Below the pieces are notes generated by a model. The model worked only from the letters and a program-made list of their open reading frames with translations. It had not been told where the DNA came from and did not search any database. The position numbers and the translations under genes were made by a program. Shown here in pieces: positions 9,585 to 19,409 of a DNA stretch of 64,000 nt (positions are counted from its first letter, which is position 1; each line of letters opens with the position of its first letter). The DNA comes from Haliclona indistincta. Lineage: Eukaryota > Porifera > Demospongiae > Haplosclerida > Chalinidae. The stretch spans positions 5,743,781 to 5,807,780 of the forward strand of contig OZ024786.1 in NCBI GenBank assembly GCA_964017065.1. Reading direction: 5' to 3'.

Positions 9585-10556
9585 ATAGTGTAAGTATAGA
9601 AACATGCAATAGATATAGCCCAACTTTTCTGTTACCTCATCTAGAGAAGACAGCTTCCCATTGGCCAATGTTCTTTCTTACTTCCCATCTTCATTGTACA
9701 TGGCTAAAAAGCATCTAGGTTTACACCAAGACAAATATACAATATTGCGATTTGCCAACTAGCCATTCCCAGTGCACCTATGAGCAATGCTTCACAACAA
9801 ACCAAATCGCAAAGGTACGAACACCAAAGCAATGTTCACACATTGAATTTCCATCTCACCGACATAATTATGTCAAGGAGAAATACTTGCGGTCATCTAC
9901 TATTGAGAGTGGCTATCTACTATTGAGAGAAGTTATTCTTAGTGACAATACCAAAGCATTGTATCCCAAATAGGTGTACTGCCCACGGCCGTTTTTACGG
10001 GACATTAGAGTATGTGCTGCTATTGTGGGTCAGTTGGTATTATGAGTCACATTGAAAGAATTGAACAATATTCCATCTATAGCACTATCATGCAATAGCA
10101 AAGCAACCGACGAAGATAGATAGTCCGCAATGGCGATCTTGCAAAAATAGAACAGCTTTTAAAATCATTCCACGCATGCGCAAAACGCACATTAGATAGC
10201 TTGCTACACATATACATGTAGCTAGCTAGCGCTAACATCAAGTAGCATGTGACATTATTGTCGATTTTGATCGTATAATTACAGCTCTATCGTGTCTGCG
10301 TTTATATCGGCCACAGTTACATCTTGATCTGCTCACCTCAGTAAGTCTGTGGACCAGCCCGTGGTCTATCAAAGGTTACTAAATCATTTAGACTCTCCGT
10401 CGAGCTCTCCGTTACTTCGCTGTTACTGTCAGTGTTACTGTCTGTATCTATAAGTGTATGCTGAGCAGAGAACGGTGAGTAATAAAAATTAATTTTTAGT
10501 CGCACTCATAATTTTTAGTCGCACTCAAACATTATTTTGCTTATAGGTTGAACACA
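9585..10556. other. No recognisable gene
   Basis: Short open frames only. A local repeat GTCATCTACTATTGAGAGTGGCTATCTACTATTGAGAG sits at about 9892-9929 (two copies of CTACTATTGAGAG). The last 250 bases precede the Tigger ATG and hold two close copies of ATTTTTAGTCGCACTC (about 10491 and 10511). I did not find a convincing terminal inverted repeat for the Tigger element. Confidence 0.4.
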
Positions 10557-11678
10557 ATGGCTAGCTCAAAACCACTACAAAGAAAACTGTGGTCAGATGT
10601 AAGCATGACTGCAGCAACAAATGGTGTTTGAAAGAAGGCTTGGGTGTTAGAGAAGCGGCTAGATTGTATAATGTCCCATTTGAGACTCTTCGAAGGCGTG
10701 TTAATGGCACAGTGGAATGTGGTTGTAGGCCAGGTCCAAGTACTGTACTCACAGAAGAAGAAGACAAGCTAGCAAGTTACTTGATAGAAATGGCTGACAT
10801 GGGATTTGGTCTAAGCCGTGAAACAGTTATGCATCTTGCATATAAGATAGTGGCAAAAAGTGTGAGAAAACATCCATTCACAGATGAAAAGGCAGGCCGA
10901 GCATGGTTCGATGGGTTTCGAAGAAGACACCCAAGGCTCACTATTCGTTCCCCTCATCCTCTATCGTATTCACGTGCTTTATGTGCCAATGCTGAAACCA
11001 TTAATGATTTCTTTGGAAAGCTTGGAGCTATTTATGGTAAATTAAATTTAATAAGTAAGCCAATGCAGATATATAACTGTGATGAAACTGGCATCAGTGT
11101 TGTCCATAAACCAGGAAAGGTTATTACTGAGTTAGGTCGTCGTAAAGTGTATTCCTTATCATCTGGCGAACGTGGAAAAACACATACTATTTTATCTTGT
11201 GTTTCAGCTTCGGGATATTCATTACCTCCCATGATGGTGTATCCTCGAAAAAGAGCAGTACCTGACAATTGCAAAGAAGGATGCATCTCTAATACGTTGT
11301 TTAAAAGTAGTTCCAATGGGTGGATAAATACAGACCTCTTTTTAGATTGGTACAAATTCTTTAAGGATAATATTCCTCCCATTCGTCCCGTGTTGTTAAT
11401 CATGGACGGTCATGGTTCTCACATTTCTGATTGAGCTTGCTCGATTAGATGGCATTTATCTACTATGTTTACCAGCACATACCACCCACATATTGCAGCC
11501 ATTGGACATAGGAGTATTTAAGTCATTCAAAGCTAACTTCTCCAAAACATGTAGTAAATATATGTCTACAAATCCAGGAAGAGTAATCACTACCGATAAG
11601 TTGGCTATGTTAGTTGCAGAGGCATGGCCCTTATCTTTTACTCCTGTAAATATAATGTCTGGTTTCAGTAGCAGATAG
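10557..11678 (+). pseudogene. pogo/Tigger-type DDE transposase, frameshifted
   Basis: The gene starts at ATG 10557 (MASSKPLQRKLWSDVSM) and shifts frame near 10630 into an HTH-psq/CENPB-type region (EGLGVREAARLYNVPFETLRRR). It continues through a second HTH to the DDE core: YNCDETGIS (first D), LIMDGHGSH (second D) and, after another one-base shift at about 11429, THILQPLDIGVFKSF (third acidic site). The frame ends at 11678 just past FTPVNIMSGF, so the usual C-terminal tail is missing. Two single-base frameshifts and the lost tail mark it as dead. The motif order is that of the Tc1/mariner-related pogo family. Confidence 0.9.
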
Positions 11679-11884
11679 TAGTTGCAGTGCTGTCGCTATT
11701 CGAATACACGCGTTTCATAGGTACGAAAATTGTTGCGCATGCGCATTATGCGCATTAATAACACATGCTGTGCTTAGCTAGCTCTGTAGCTGTACTGTCG
11801 CTAACGCGCTGCACGATGATGATGAGAGAAGACAGCAAGAAATCATGTATTCTAATGCATAGGTTTTACTGTCTTTCAACTTAG

Positions 11885-13086
11885 ATATAAATGTGCCGGA
11901 AGAGCAGGAGGAGGTAGTACTAGAGTGCTGGTTCGAAGGTATGATTCAGTGTTAAGTTACTTAAACTTTGCACCTCACCATTACATTCGGATTGGCAATG
12001 TATTTGGGGGAAGATGCTCCTCTTGCTCTAAACGAAGAGAGAGCCACTGAATAGAGTCTGCTACTATCTGAATCTGCTACTGAATGAATCTGCTACTGAA
12101 TAAATCTGCTGTAGCCTGTGATGATTCTTGACAGTATTTTGACGACTGATGTAGCAGAAAACTCGCACTGATGTATGTTTATTGTTAGAGATGGTGAGGC
12201 AAGATACAGACAGGTTTTACACCTAAGAGCCTCAGACCCTTCAAATGCGTAAGTTAAAATTAGCAAACACAGTTACAACTAGCTAATCAACTGCTTGGAT
12301 GACTCGCGGCGAGCATTGCGTTAGCACATTCAAGCTATAAATTCTGAGGAACCTGCACGCTTTAGCAAACAAGAAAGAGAGGTGAGCCAACTCGTGCACT
12401 ATCATGTCAACTCAGTTCCACTGCAATGACCACTGAACCTCTTCTCATGTAAATGTAGATATCTGACATCATGAACTGCCCGTTCAAGTGTACTCATTGC
12501 TTCGCAAAAAAACTGGAGCTGGATGACGGTACCAAACGCTCAACAACTCTTCTCTTCATTTATTATTACTGTTTTCTGCTTGCATGTGCAGCTGAAGAGA
12601 GGCTGGAACCATCCAGGGCTGGCCATTTCTGTTGGGGTCGACCCGATGATCCGCCATCTCCGATCCACCCCGAGGGGTGGCATGTACCGGAGGAGTTCAG
12701 GAACTCCACTCCCATCGACGAAGATGGGATGGATGGGATGTTAGAGTTTCTGAATTTCTCCGACATTTTCGGGGCAGCGGTTCCAAAACATAAGAGACCA
12801 CCAATTCTGGACGATGGAGGCAAAGTTATTTGGGACCCACCTCCACCACCTCCATGGGTCCAAGGAATTGTAAGCTACTAGCTACTACAATTATGTATCC
12901 ATAAGCTCTGTCTTGCTGCAGGATCCTGATCTTTCTTTAAAGCGGACAAAGAGGGAGAGAGAGATGGAAGAAGAGGCAGACAAGCACGATGTGAGATAAC
13001 AATTATTGTGTAATAATGAAATGCTATTAAATTCTCCATTGAAGGAGGATTCTGGTGAGCCGCCCGAAAGCAAAAAGAAACAATAA
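11885..13086 (+). CDS. Small multi-exon gene, unrecognised
   Basis: Exons 12459-12528 (ATG at 12471), 12592-12869, 12922-12990 and 13045-13086 join in phase through introns of 63, 52 and 54 nt with GT...AG borders and end at TAA 13084. In-phase upstream sequence 12325-12381 reads HIQAINSEEPARFSKQERE into the ATG exon. Farther upstream, 11885-11938 (INVPEEQEEVVLECWFE) joins 12191-12248 (DGEARYRQVLHLRASDPSN), but that pair does not meet 12325 in phase, so a small exon may be missed. The product has a CPFKCTHC cluster, a proline run (PPPPPPW) and basic patches (KRTKRERE, SKKKQ) suggesting nuclear location. No family is recognised. The tiny introns fit a compact animal genome. Confidence 0.6.
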
Positions 13087-13089
13087 ACT

Positions 13090-13535
13090 ATTACAGCTCA
13101 TCATTTTACAAATAACTTGCATGATATTACAAAAAGACTTTCAAAAATAAAAGAAAAAGTTTACATTATCATTGCAAAGTTCACATTAATAATAGGGTTG
13201 ACTACAACCTACGGGTGATTAAAAAAAGTATCAGAGACAAGTAAACAAAAAAGTTTAAAAACAAAATAAAGTGTAGGGATGACAAAATCGAATGACGCCT
13301 GAGAGTACATGTTTTAATCAAATTATGGGTGTGCACAATGACATCATTAATACTAAAAAGGTCAATTGAAACATGTGACTCCTTAATCTATGAATAATAA
13401 TTAAGCGCTAAAGGTCATATGAAAATGGCAGCATCATGTGAGTGAGCTTGGTAACAATGTGTGGTTTTGAGATATGTTATTATCATAAGCAGCAACTGGA
13501 GTGTATGCCCGTAACACATATACCGTCCTCCGTCA
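13090..13535. other. AT-rich, no gene seen
   Basis: Follows the stop codon of the small multi-exon gene. An AATAAA-like string at 13146-13151 (AAAATAAAAG) could serve its 3' end. Nothing else is recognised. Confidence 0.35.
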
Positions 13536-13539
13536 ACAC

Positions 13540-13587
13540 ATGGACGACTATACAGATAGTCTGGAGGATGCATATCATGCCAGAATG
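13540..13587 (+). CDS. Possible first coding exon
   Basis: ATG GAC GAC... reads MDDYTDSLEDAYHARM, then meets a good donor GTAAGC at 13588. It looks like a 5' coding exon of 16 codons. No convincing partner exon is found in the AT-rich 13590-14000 stretch, so the gene, if real, is incomplete or broken. Confidence 0.25.
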
Positions 13588-14009
13588 GTAAGCTGAGAGA
13601 ATTCTAAAAAAGCACATTAAACTCAATTCGGAAATCCATCCCTCCACTGTTCCTCGTGTTTTTATAATGTGATCAAGGTTCTTTCTGCTTGCCTGAACAT
13701 CTTAATAGTCTGGCCAGCCAGAGAAGTCTTGAAGAAAACAATGCTAATGGACTTTAAAAAGAATTGTTTGAAAGGGAAAGAGAAGATAGTATGATAACAA
13801 GCTAGTATGATAACAAGTCTATATAAAATTATGTCTCTAAGTCTATATTTTTATCAATTTTTATAATGTAAAACACAATAATTTTAGCTGGTCGCCAAGC
13901 TTTCTACCGTAAGTCACCAGAGACAAAAAAAAACTTGCTTCTAGTGACAGCTAAAAAAATTGTGAAAGTACATTAAAATAAAAGAGCTCCTTGTGCCATA
14001 ATTCAGATA

Positions 14010-14166
14010 AGAAAAAGCAAGCTGCTCGAACCTGCTCGAAAGCAAACTACTCACTGAATGCAGACAAAAATAAACAAGCTGTTCGAACCTGGTTAAAAAG
14101 CAAACTACTCACTGAATGTTGACAAAAAGAAGGAAGCTGCTCGAGCTAGGTCTAAAGCCAACTATT
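14010..14166 (+). pseudogene. Three 20-residue basic repeats, broken
   Basis: Tandem units of about 62 bases encode variants of KANYSLNxDKKKxAARxRS. One frameshift lies in the middle unit, and the last unit reads KANYSLNVDKKKEAARARSK to a TAA. Arrays of such Lys/Ala/Arg repeats are common in large transposon-encoded proteins of sponges and other invertebrates. The surrounding protein is not recognisable. Confidence 0.55.
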
Positions 14167-14169
14167 AAT

Positions 14170-15540
14170 TTAGTCAATGCTCACCTAAAAAAGCTTAAAG
14201 GGATCGCTATAATGCAAACCCACTTGAATACCTGTACAAGTCTTGAGCTGTACAGAACTGTACAGCTGTACATAAAGTATGCTTCTACAATCTTGTGTGT
14301 AGACTCTACACATGGTACACATCAATATCATTTTAAACTGATCAATATCATTGTACCAGATGAACAAGCAATCAATTCTACATGCATCATCAATATAAAG
14401 TTGCGAGGAACATGAAGAGCTGATAGAGCAATGTGAGAGTATGAAAAAGAACATGATGCATATCATTTGGAGTTTATACCAGGAGATGATCGGAAACAAG
14501 CTAACTTATAATTCTTCGAACTTTCCAATGACTACTACAGCTCGCTCGATTACTCACTCATTTTACTAAAAGCGACTTTCAAGATGATGACTCCAAGGTT
14601 CGCACTTGGTTAACTAATTGGAATCTGCTTTTAAAGCTATTCCAATATGTTGAGCTACATCACTATTCTCTTACATTATTTCAGCAGTTGGTATTTACTT
14701 TGATGCAAATACGTCTTGGAGAAGACCACGCTATCTCAACAAGAGAGTTAAAGTTTGCTGCGGAAACGCCACTCTGAGCACTGCACAAGTTAAATCTGTG
14801 CAGTGCTCAGAGTGGCAGTGCTCATAAAGTGCAAAACATGAGAAAAAACACACAGCATCTTTGGAATTTGCTCCCAGAATCGACCCCTTCTTATTGAGCA
14901 CATGTCGGCAAGCTCTCTTTAGTCAAGCACACTTAACAACCTTGCTGTTCATTACTTTGCCTTTGTACATTCAGTTTTTGACTTCGTCAACTTTTTAGCT
15001 GTCAAGAGACTCTGAGTAATGGGAATATTGCTAAGCATCTATGTTACTTACTCACTTGTTGGCACCACCTCTGTACAGAATAAGTGATACAGTTCGTTGT
15101 GATACAGTTCATTAATCGTTCCTTTTGGGATGGCCTAGAAATTTTAGATCCTACTGCTGAAACATCTTAGCTGTCAGAGTGGCCAGGAACCCTGAGTCCA
15201 CACAGTCAGCTTCCTCCACAGATTTGTGAGATAGTATTTTTGGAGTGGCACATGAGTGCTGATGTGACCTCGTGCTTTCCATAATCTTGCTGTTTATTTC
15301 TTAGCCTTTTGTACTAAAGCCAGGCGAAATACTATTTTATTCTTGATACAATAATGATTTCAAACCTTGATAAACCTTCCTCCATTTTCATCTTTCAGCC
15401 TGCTGAAAACCAAAAAGTTTTTTGTGTGATGCAGTAGGGCGTTCTCTAGCCACTAATTGGCATTCCGGCGGAGATTCGCCTAGGCACTGCGGTTGTGACC
15501 AGACGGTCTCCTGAAAGCGAAATCCGTCGGGCCCCGCGAG
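14170..15540. other. Gene-poor stretch with weak transposase trace and a hairpin
   Basis: At about 14684-14740 one frame reads QQLVFTLMQIRLGEDHAIS, reminiscent of the HTH before DDE_4-type transposases, but too short to call. A perfect hairpin lies at 14768-14816. The rest has no open frame of note. Base composition turns GC-rich at 15455-15545. Confidence 0.35.
14768..14816. repeat. Perfect 20-bp hairpin
   Basis: GCCACTCTGAGCACTGCACA at 14768-14787 is exactly complementary to 14797-14816, with a nine-base loop. No U-tract or gene end is adjacent. A terminus pair of a tiny element or a structured RNA are both possible. Confidence 0.9.
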
Positions 15541-15710
15541 ACTAACTTCGGACCTGCGTCAACATGCTAAATTGAGACTATTCACAGAAACTGAAGAGCA
15601 GAGGTTATAGTTCTTGATCATGACTCTGTGCTAAGACATGTGGTATTATAAAATTATTTGGAGAGATTAGACTTTCGGACCTGCGTCAACGTGCTAAATA
15701 TTGATCAATA
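15455..15710. repeat. GC-rich patch with a spaced direct repeat
   Basis: About 90 GC-rich bases (15455-15545) stand out from AT-rich surroundings. TTCGGACCTGCGTCAAC(A/G)T with GCTAAAT follows at about 15547 and again at about 15673, 126 bases apart. I could not match it to tRNA, rRNA or a spliceosomal RNA. It lies 400 bases before the second Crypton palindrome. Confidence 0.5.
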
Positions 15711-16099
15711 CTAGCAGCAACTTCTGACTCCAAATGATTCAGGAGGAAAAGTGCTGATGGTTTTGGATTATCAATGAAAGAACACAACAAAACAGAATAA
15801 GATATTCTTATTATTGTTTTTATTAATGAATTTTTTTCTGTGCGACAGTGCGAGGCAAATACATGCTGTAAGTATACCTAGTATATTTATAATTAGTTGA
15901 TAATTATTTTTAGAAACACAAGGGCTGACCTTTATTGTGCAGTGGCTACCTGATATATAATTCATGAGTTATTGTAGCTGAAGCTAGAAGAAACCAAGGT
16001 AGATAAGCAACTAAGCAACAGGTAGTGAGCACAAGGTTGTGATTGAGCTGCACATTATTTCTATCGCTTGTACAATAAGGCGACTATTCTAAATATAGG

Positions 16100-16240
16100 T
16101 TAGACGACGGATCGAGGCAACTACGGGATTTAGAGTGCCGCGGGAACCTATGTATAGACGCCGAGCGCGAAGCGCGAGTGCGTCTATTTAGGTTGCCAAG
16201 GCGCTCTAAATTCCGTAGTTGACGATGATTCGTCGTCTAA
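16100..16240. repeat. 141-bp palindrome upstream of the second Crypton
   Basis: Outer arms TTAGACGACG (16100-16109) and CGTCGTCTAA (16231-16240) are exact. Inner arms at 16119-16139 and 16201-16220 differ at few positions, and a third stem pairs 16143-16161 with about 16180-16196. The centre is GAGCGCGAAGCGCGAG. Length, arm order and centre match the palindrome at 5999-6141 while the primary sequence has diverged. Confidence 0.95.
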
Positions 16241-16307
16241 GGTATTTATACCACATACTACAGCAACAACAAAAAGACGCATTACATACGACGCACAGTT
16301 GCAAGAA

Positions 16308-17147
16308 ATGGCTCACAACTTTAGGCTAGCTCCTCCAGGTTGGGCTGAAAGCGACTGGCCTACTGATGAAAGCGACTTTCCTGAGGACGTCATTGCTGCT
16401 TTTTTTCAAGATTCTCCTCCGTCCACAACAGCTCCGCCTACTAACAAGCGACGTTTTGCAGCTCCTGTAACGAGCAATGACGTGCAACAAGCTAAAGAGG
16501 CAGCAGTTCCAAAAAGTACCAGGAATGATACAAAGTGGTGCATGAAGCTGTGGGATTTGTGGAGCAGCCAACGACCTTCCTGTTCCACTGAAGCTGCTAT
16601 ACCAACTATCACGGCGCTCAACAATGACCAACTGCAGCATTGGCTCTGCCGTTTCATACTGGAGGTGCGCAAAGAGAACGGACAGCACTACCCTCCCGCT
16701 ACCTTACACCACATAGTTAGCGGAATAATGCGCTTCCTAAGACAGAGCGGCCGACAATTAGACCTCTTCCAAGATCCTGCTTTTCAGGAGTTCAGGACCG
16801 TGTTGGACTCGGAAATGAAACACCTAAAAGCTGCTGGCTTGGGCTCCAAGACTCGAAAGGCAGAGCCATTAACCGAAGAAGAGGAAGAGTTGCTGTGGGA
16901 GAAAGGCATTCTTGGAGACCACACTCCCCAGGCACTGCTAAATACCGTGTTTTTCCACAATGGAATCTATTTTGCTTTGCGAAGTGGTAATGAACACAGG
17001 CAGCTTCGCCACCGTGCCAGTAAATGCCAAATGATGATGAGGAAGAAGACTAATGTTGACACACAATTCAAAAAAATACGATACAGGCCACTCCCCTGGG
17101 GCATCATCCACCCTCAAACCATTGGGACCCAACCAGACGTTGTCTGA
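16308..17147 (+). pseudogene. Crypton-like tyrosine recombinase, C-terminus lost
   Basis: Reads from the first ATG after the palindrome. It aligns by eye with the 6232-7770 protein through RKENGQHYPPATLHHIVSGI, TEEEEELLWEKGILG and ALRSGNEHRQLRHRA, reaching the first catalytic arginine (R225). From 17031 the match stops and 38 unrelated residues run to a TGA. The HxxR, H and Y catalytic residues are absent, so it cannot be an active recombinase. From about 17077 rightward the DNA is the minus-strand ubiquitin-like gene, so the break is a rearrangement junction. Both leaders share CAGCAACA...AAAA(T)AGACGCA between palindrome and ATG. Confidence 0.85.
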
Positions 17148-17730
17148 GTAACGATTGAGGACTTTTAGAGCAATCTTTTTCCATCCGTACGGCCTATAGA
17201 ATTGATATCCTCCTCATTAATTTAGTGCCATCGTCTTTCATTCCAGAGAAGTCATAATCAAACCGAGGATCAAGAAGAGACGTGTCCATGTGATACAACA
17301 TGGTAGCACCGCCCTTTAACCTTATAATCATCATTACTGTAGACTCAGAGTGTATTCCATAATGCTCAAGTGTCTTCTCATCTTCTAAAGAAGCTGATGA
17401 GAATACTAGCCGCTGTTGCTCCACTGGAATGCGCTCCTTGTCTTCTATGGCTCCTTTAAGACGCTGTACGGTAGCATCTACTGTCACCGCTATCTCTATT
17501 GTCTTTCCTGTAAGCGTCTTCACGTGTACCTTAATCAGTGCTTTATTAGCAGCATGGTCGCCGACAGTGCCACACATCTGACTGAATCCCAGCAACTGCT
17601 CTATGTCGAGCGCTTGAGAACCCTCTGCACTAGACGGATCTTGTCTTAGCTTCTCCTGGTAGTCTTCATAAGCGAGGATGGTTGTGTTAAAAGCAGATGA
17701 GTACCCAGCAGCCAAGATGAGATATTTCAA
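17070..17730 (-). pseudogene. Ubiquitin-like domain gene, frameshifted and cut
   Basis: The open frame 17730-17194 gives 178 residues: an N-terminal part starting MKYLILAAGYSSAFN, a ubiquitin-like domain at about 67-140 (VHVKTLTGKTIEI ... IIRLKGG, ending in the ubiquitin-like GG) and then LLDPRFDYDFSGMKDDGTKLM. A frameshift at about 17205-17212 leads into YRPYGWKKIALKVLNRYSDN and PGEWPVSY, which continue the same conserved protein. Ubiquitin-like domains ahead of D.RFDYDF ... YGWKRIALKVL ... GEWPVSY are a recurrent invertebrate family of unknown role. The copy then stops at about 17070 at the junction with the second Crypton. Confidence 0.7.
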
Positions 17731-17879
17731 TTCCGTCCAGAGCTTTTCTACTCCATGTAAATTGCATTTAAAGTCTATTGAAGACTATTATAGAAGAAAA
17801 AAAAGACTCAGACATGGACAGAATTTTTATTCCTAAACGAGTCAAAGCAGTACTCAACTAGGGAGGAATATGCACTACA

Positions 17880-18240
17880 GGTCTAAAATGACATGAGAGA
17901 GAAGTTGAAAGCATCGAATTTACAAATCAAAAAACACTGCTCAAATATCTGGTTGAGAGTCAGGAGTATGTATGCGTTTTCTACCCGAAATACCATTGTG
18001 AATTGAGTCCGATCGAACTAGTGTGATGCCAAGCAAAGAAACACACCAGGACATATGCAAATGGATCAATGGTTAGTTTGCGGAAGATCGTCCCTGATGG
18101 ATTCAACAGTGTTACTGAAGAACAAATAATATGATTTTTAGATTATGTCGAGATTATGAAAGAGCATATCGAGAAGGACAGAGGAAAAGATGACCAAAAG
18201 GAAGTCAAAATTGTACAGGTCACACAGGCATGCAAGTACA
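17880..18240 (+). pseudogene. DDE-type transposase C-terminal fragment
   Basis: One frame reads FYPKYHCELSPIELV, then CQAKKHTRTYANGSM, then LRKIVPDGFNSV, with two in-frame stops. The YHCEL.PIE motif, a Trp-rich or charged helix and a late LR...P segment are the end of the catalytic core in a DDE endonuclease family common in cnidarian and sponge transposons. The first part of the gene is not found, and a piggyBac remnant follows within 200 bases. Confidence 0.65.
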
Positions 18241-18440
18241 TAGTATTACACTGTACATTAATTTTATTAGTAAATTATCATACACACTAGGTTAGTCTGC
18301 AGAACCTTCCCTGATACTGTGCATCCATTCACCAGCATAATTATTTAGCTTGTTCTTCACCGATGATCTTGATAGCAAGATTGTCACCGAGACCAACAGT
18401 TACGCAGCCCTTTGCCGAGGAAATAACAGATAGGGTACCA

Positions 18441-18890
18441 ATGCAGAGGAAGTAAAGCCTTTTCATGGTTACGAATTCTTATGGGCATTACTAAGAAGCC
18501 AGATCGAAGAGACTATTGGTCACTTGACAAATGACTGAATTACCCACCTGTCCCTTCAAGAAGACCACGTCTTCGATTTGAAAAAAACTCTCGGTATCTT
18601 AATTTTGTACACAATTCCACACTGCTGACTCGCGGAGAAGTTGGCTATACAAGACAGCAGAAGATTGATTCAGCAGTAAGAGAGCATTGTCTCACAGTAT
18701 TCAACCATGGAGAAAAAAATAGCATTGACGAGGCAATGATTCCTTTCAAAGGTTTTCCAAGTAATTAATATTACTTTTGCAGATGACTTACGTGTCTCTT
18801 TTTGTATAGGCTATTCCTGTATGAAACAGTATCTGCCAAAAACCCAATTAAACAAGGCTTCAAAGTAGATGCGTCCATTGGATTCTTCTG
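18441..18890 (+). pseudogene. piggyBac transposase remnant 1
   Basis: Conceptual translation shows MGITKKPDRRDYWS, then RFEKNSRYLNFVHNS, then QQKIDSAVREHCLTVF and NSIDEAMIPFKG, followed (with a small break) by MKQYLP and NPIKQGFKVDA. These are in the order of the piggyBac DDE core: the LMGI/YWS helix, the RF...RYLHF block, SIDEAMIPFKG around the first Asp, and KPIKxGFKVW. At least one in-frame stop and frameshifts are present. It runs into the Ala-coding GCA repeat. Confidence 0.8.
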
Positions 18891-18893
18891 TAA

Positions 18894-19010
18894 AGCAGCA
18901 GCCTCCTCCAGTGCAGCAGCAGCAGCCTCCTCCAGTGCAGCAGTAGCAGCCTCCTCCGGTGCCGCAGTAGCTTCTCCCGGTGCAGCAGCCTCTCCCAGTA
19001 GTTTCAGCAG
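18894..19010. repeat. (GCAGCCTCCTCCAGT)n-type short repeat
   Basis: Imperfect units of GCAGCCTCCTCCAGTGCA with GCA runs, coding for Ala/Ser in one frame and Ala/Glu on the other strand. It is open in several frames by composition only. Confidence 0.8.
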
Positions 19011-19192
19011 TGCCTGTTCCACAGGAACCACTACTACAGTGGTGGTCAAAAACTTTTCCCTGCACACTATAGGGTTGAGAAAATGAGCTCAGCATTAAAT
19101 TCTTCTTACAAAAAAGTAGAGGAGAATAGTGTAACCACACTAAATCTTGCCCAAATCATAATAGGATGCTTTTAGTACCAGGCTGCACTAAA

Positions 19193-19405
19193 TTATGTCG
19201 GGTTCACACTGCCATACTTGTTCTTACATGATGGGTTACAGTGTTCTTCTCTCATGAGATACTGAGCAATGTTGAGATGACCATAGCAACAAACATCGTG
19301 AAGTGGTGTATTGCCATACTTGTTTTCACATGATGGGTTACAGTGTTCCTCTCCGATTACATACTGAGCAATGTTGATAATAACAAGCGGAGTGTCAAAT
19401 TCCAA
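19193..19405 (-). pseudogene. Ankyrin-repeat fragment
   Basis: Reads two partial ankyrin repeats: YGNTPLHDVCCYGHLNIAQY and EEHCNPSCKNKYG, with a preceding degenerate one. The NTPLH...GHLNIAQYL...HCNPSC wording is typical of the very large ankyrin families of demosponges. No neighbouring repeats are seen, so it is an isolated piece. Confidence 0.75.
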
Positions 19406-19409
19406 GAGT

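Noticed and set aside
10160..11760. GCGCATGCGCAA words either side of the Tigger gene as its inverted repeats
   Set aside because: The match is a short self-palindromic word only; flanking bases do not extend it and no TA-duplicated terminus was found.
12566..12823. Minus-strand 85-codon frame
   Set aside because: Antisense of the spliced gene at 12325-13086, which has in-phase splice junctions.
15455..15545. tRNA or small nuclear RNA gene in the GC-rich patch
   Set aside because: No acceptor-stem pairing, A/B box or conserved snRNA motif could be made out.
16326..16688. Minus-strand frames of 88-120 codons over the second Crypton
   Set aside because: Antisense shadows; the plus frame has the recombinase motifs.
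16938..17132. Separate minus-strand gene with a GEWPVS motif
   Set aside because: It is the frameshifted continuation of the ubiquitin-like gene, not an independent gene.
18771..19140. Ala/Ser-, Ala/Glu- and Cys/Gly-rich frames on both strands
   Set aside because: Produced by the GCA/GCC short repeat at 18894-19010; only the piggyBac remnant at the left is meaningful.
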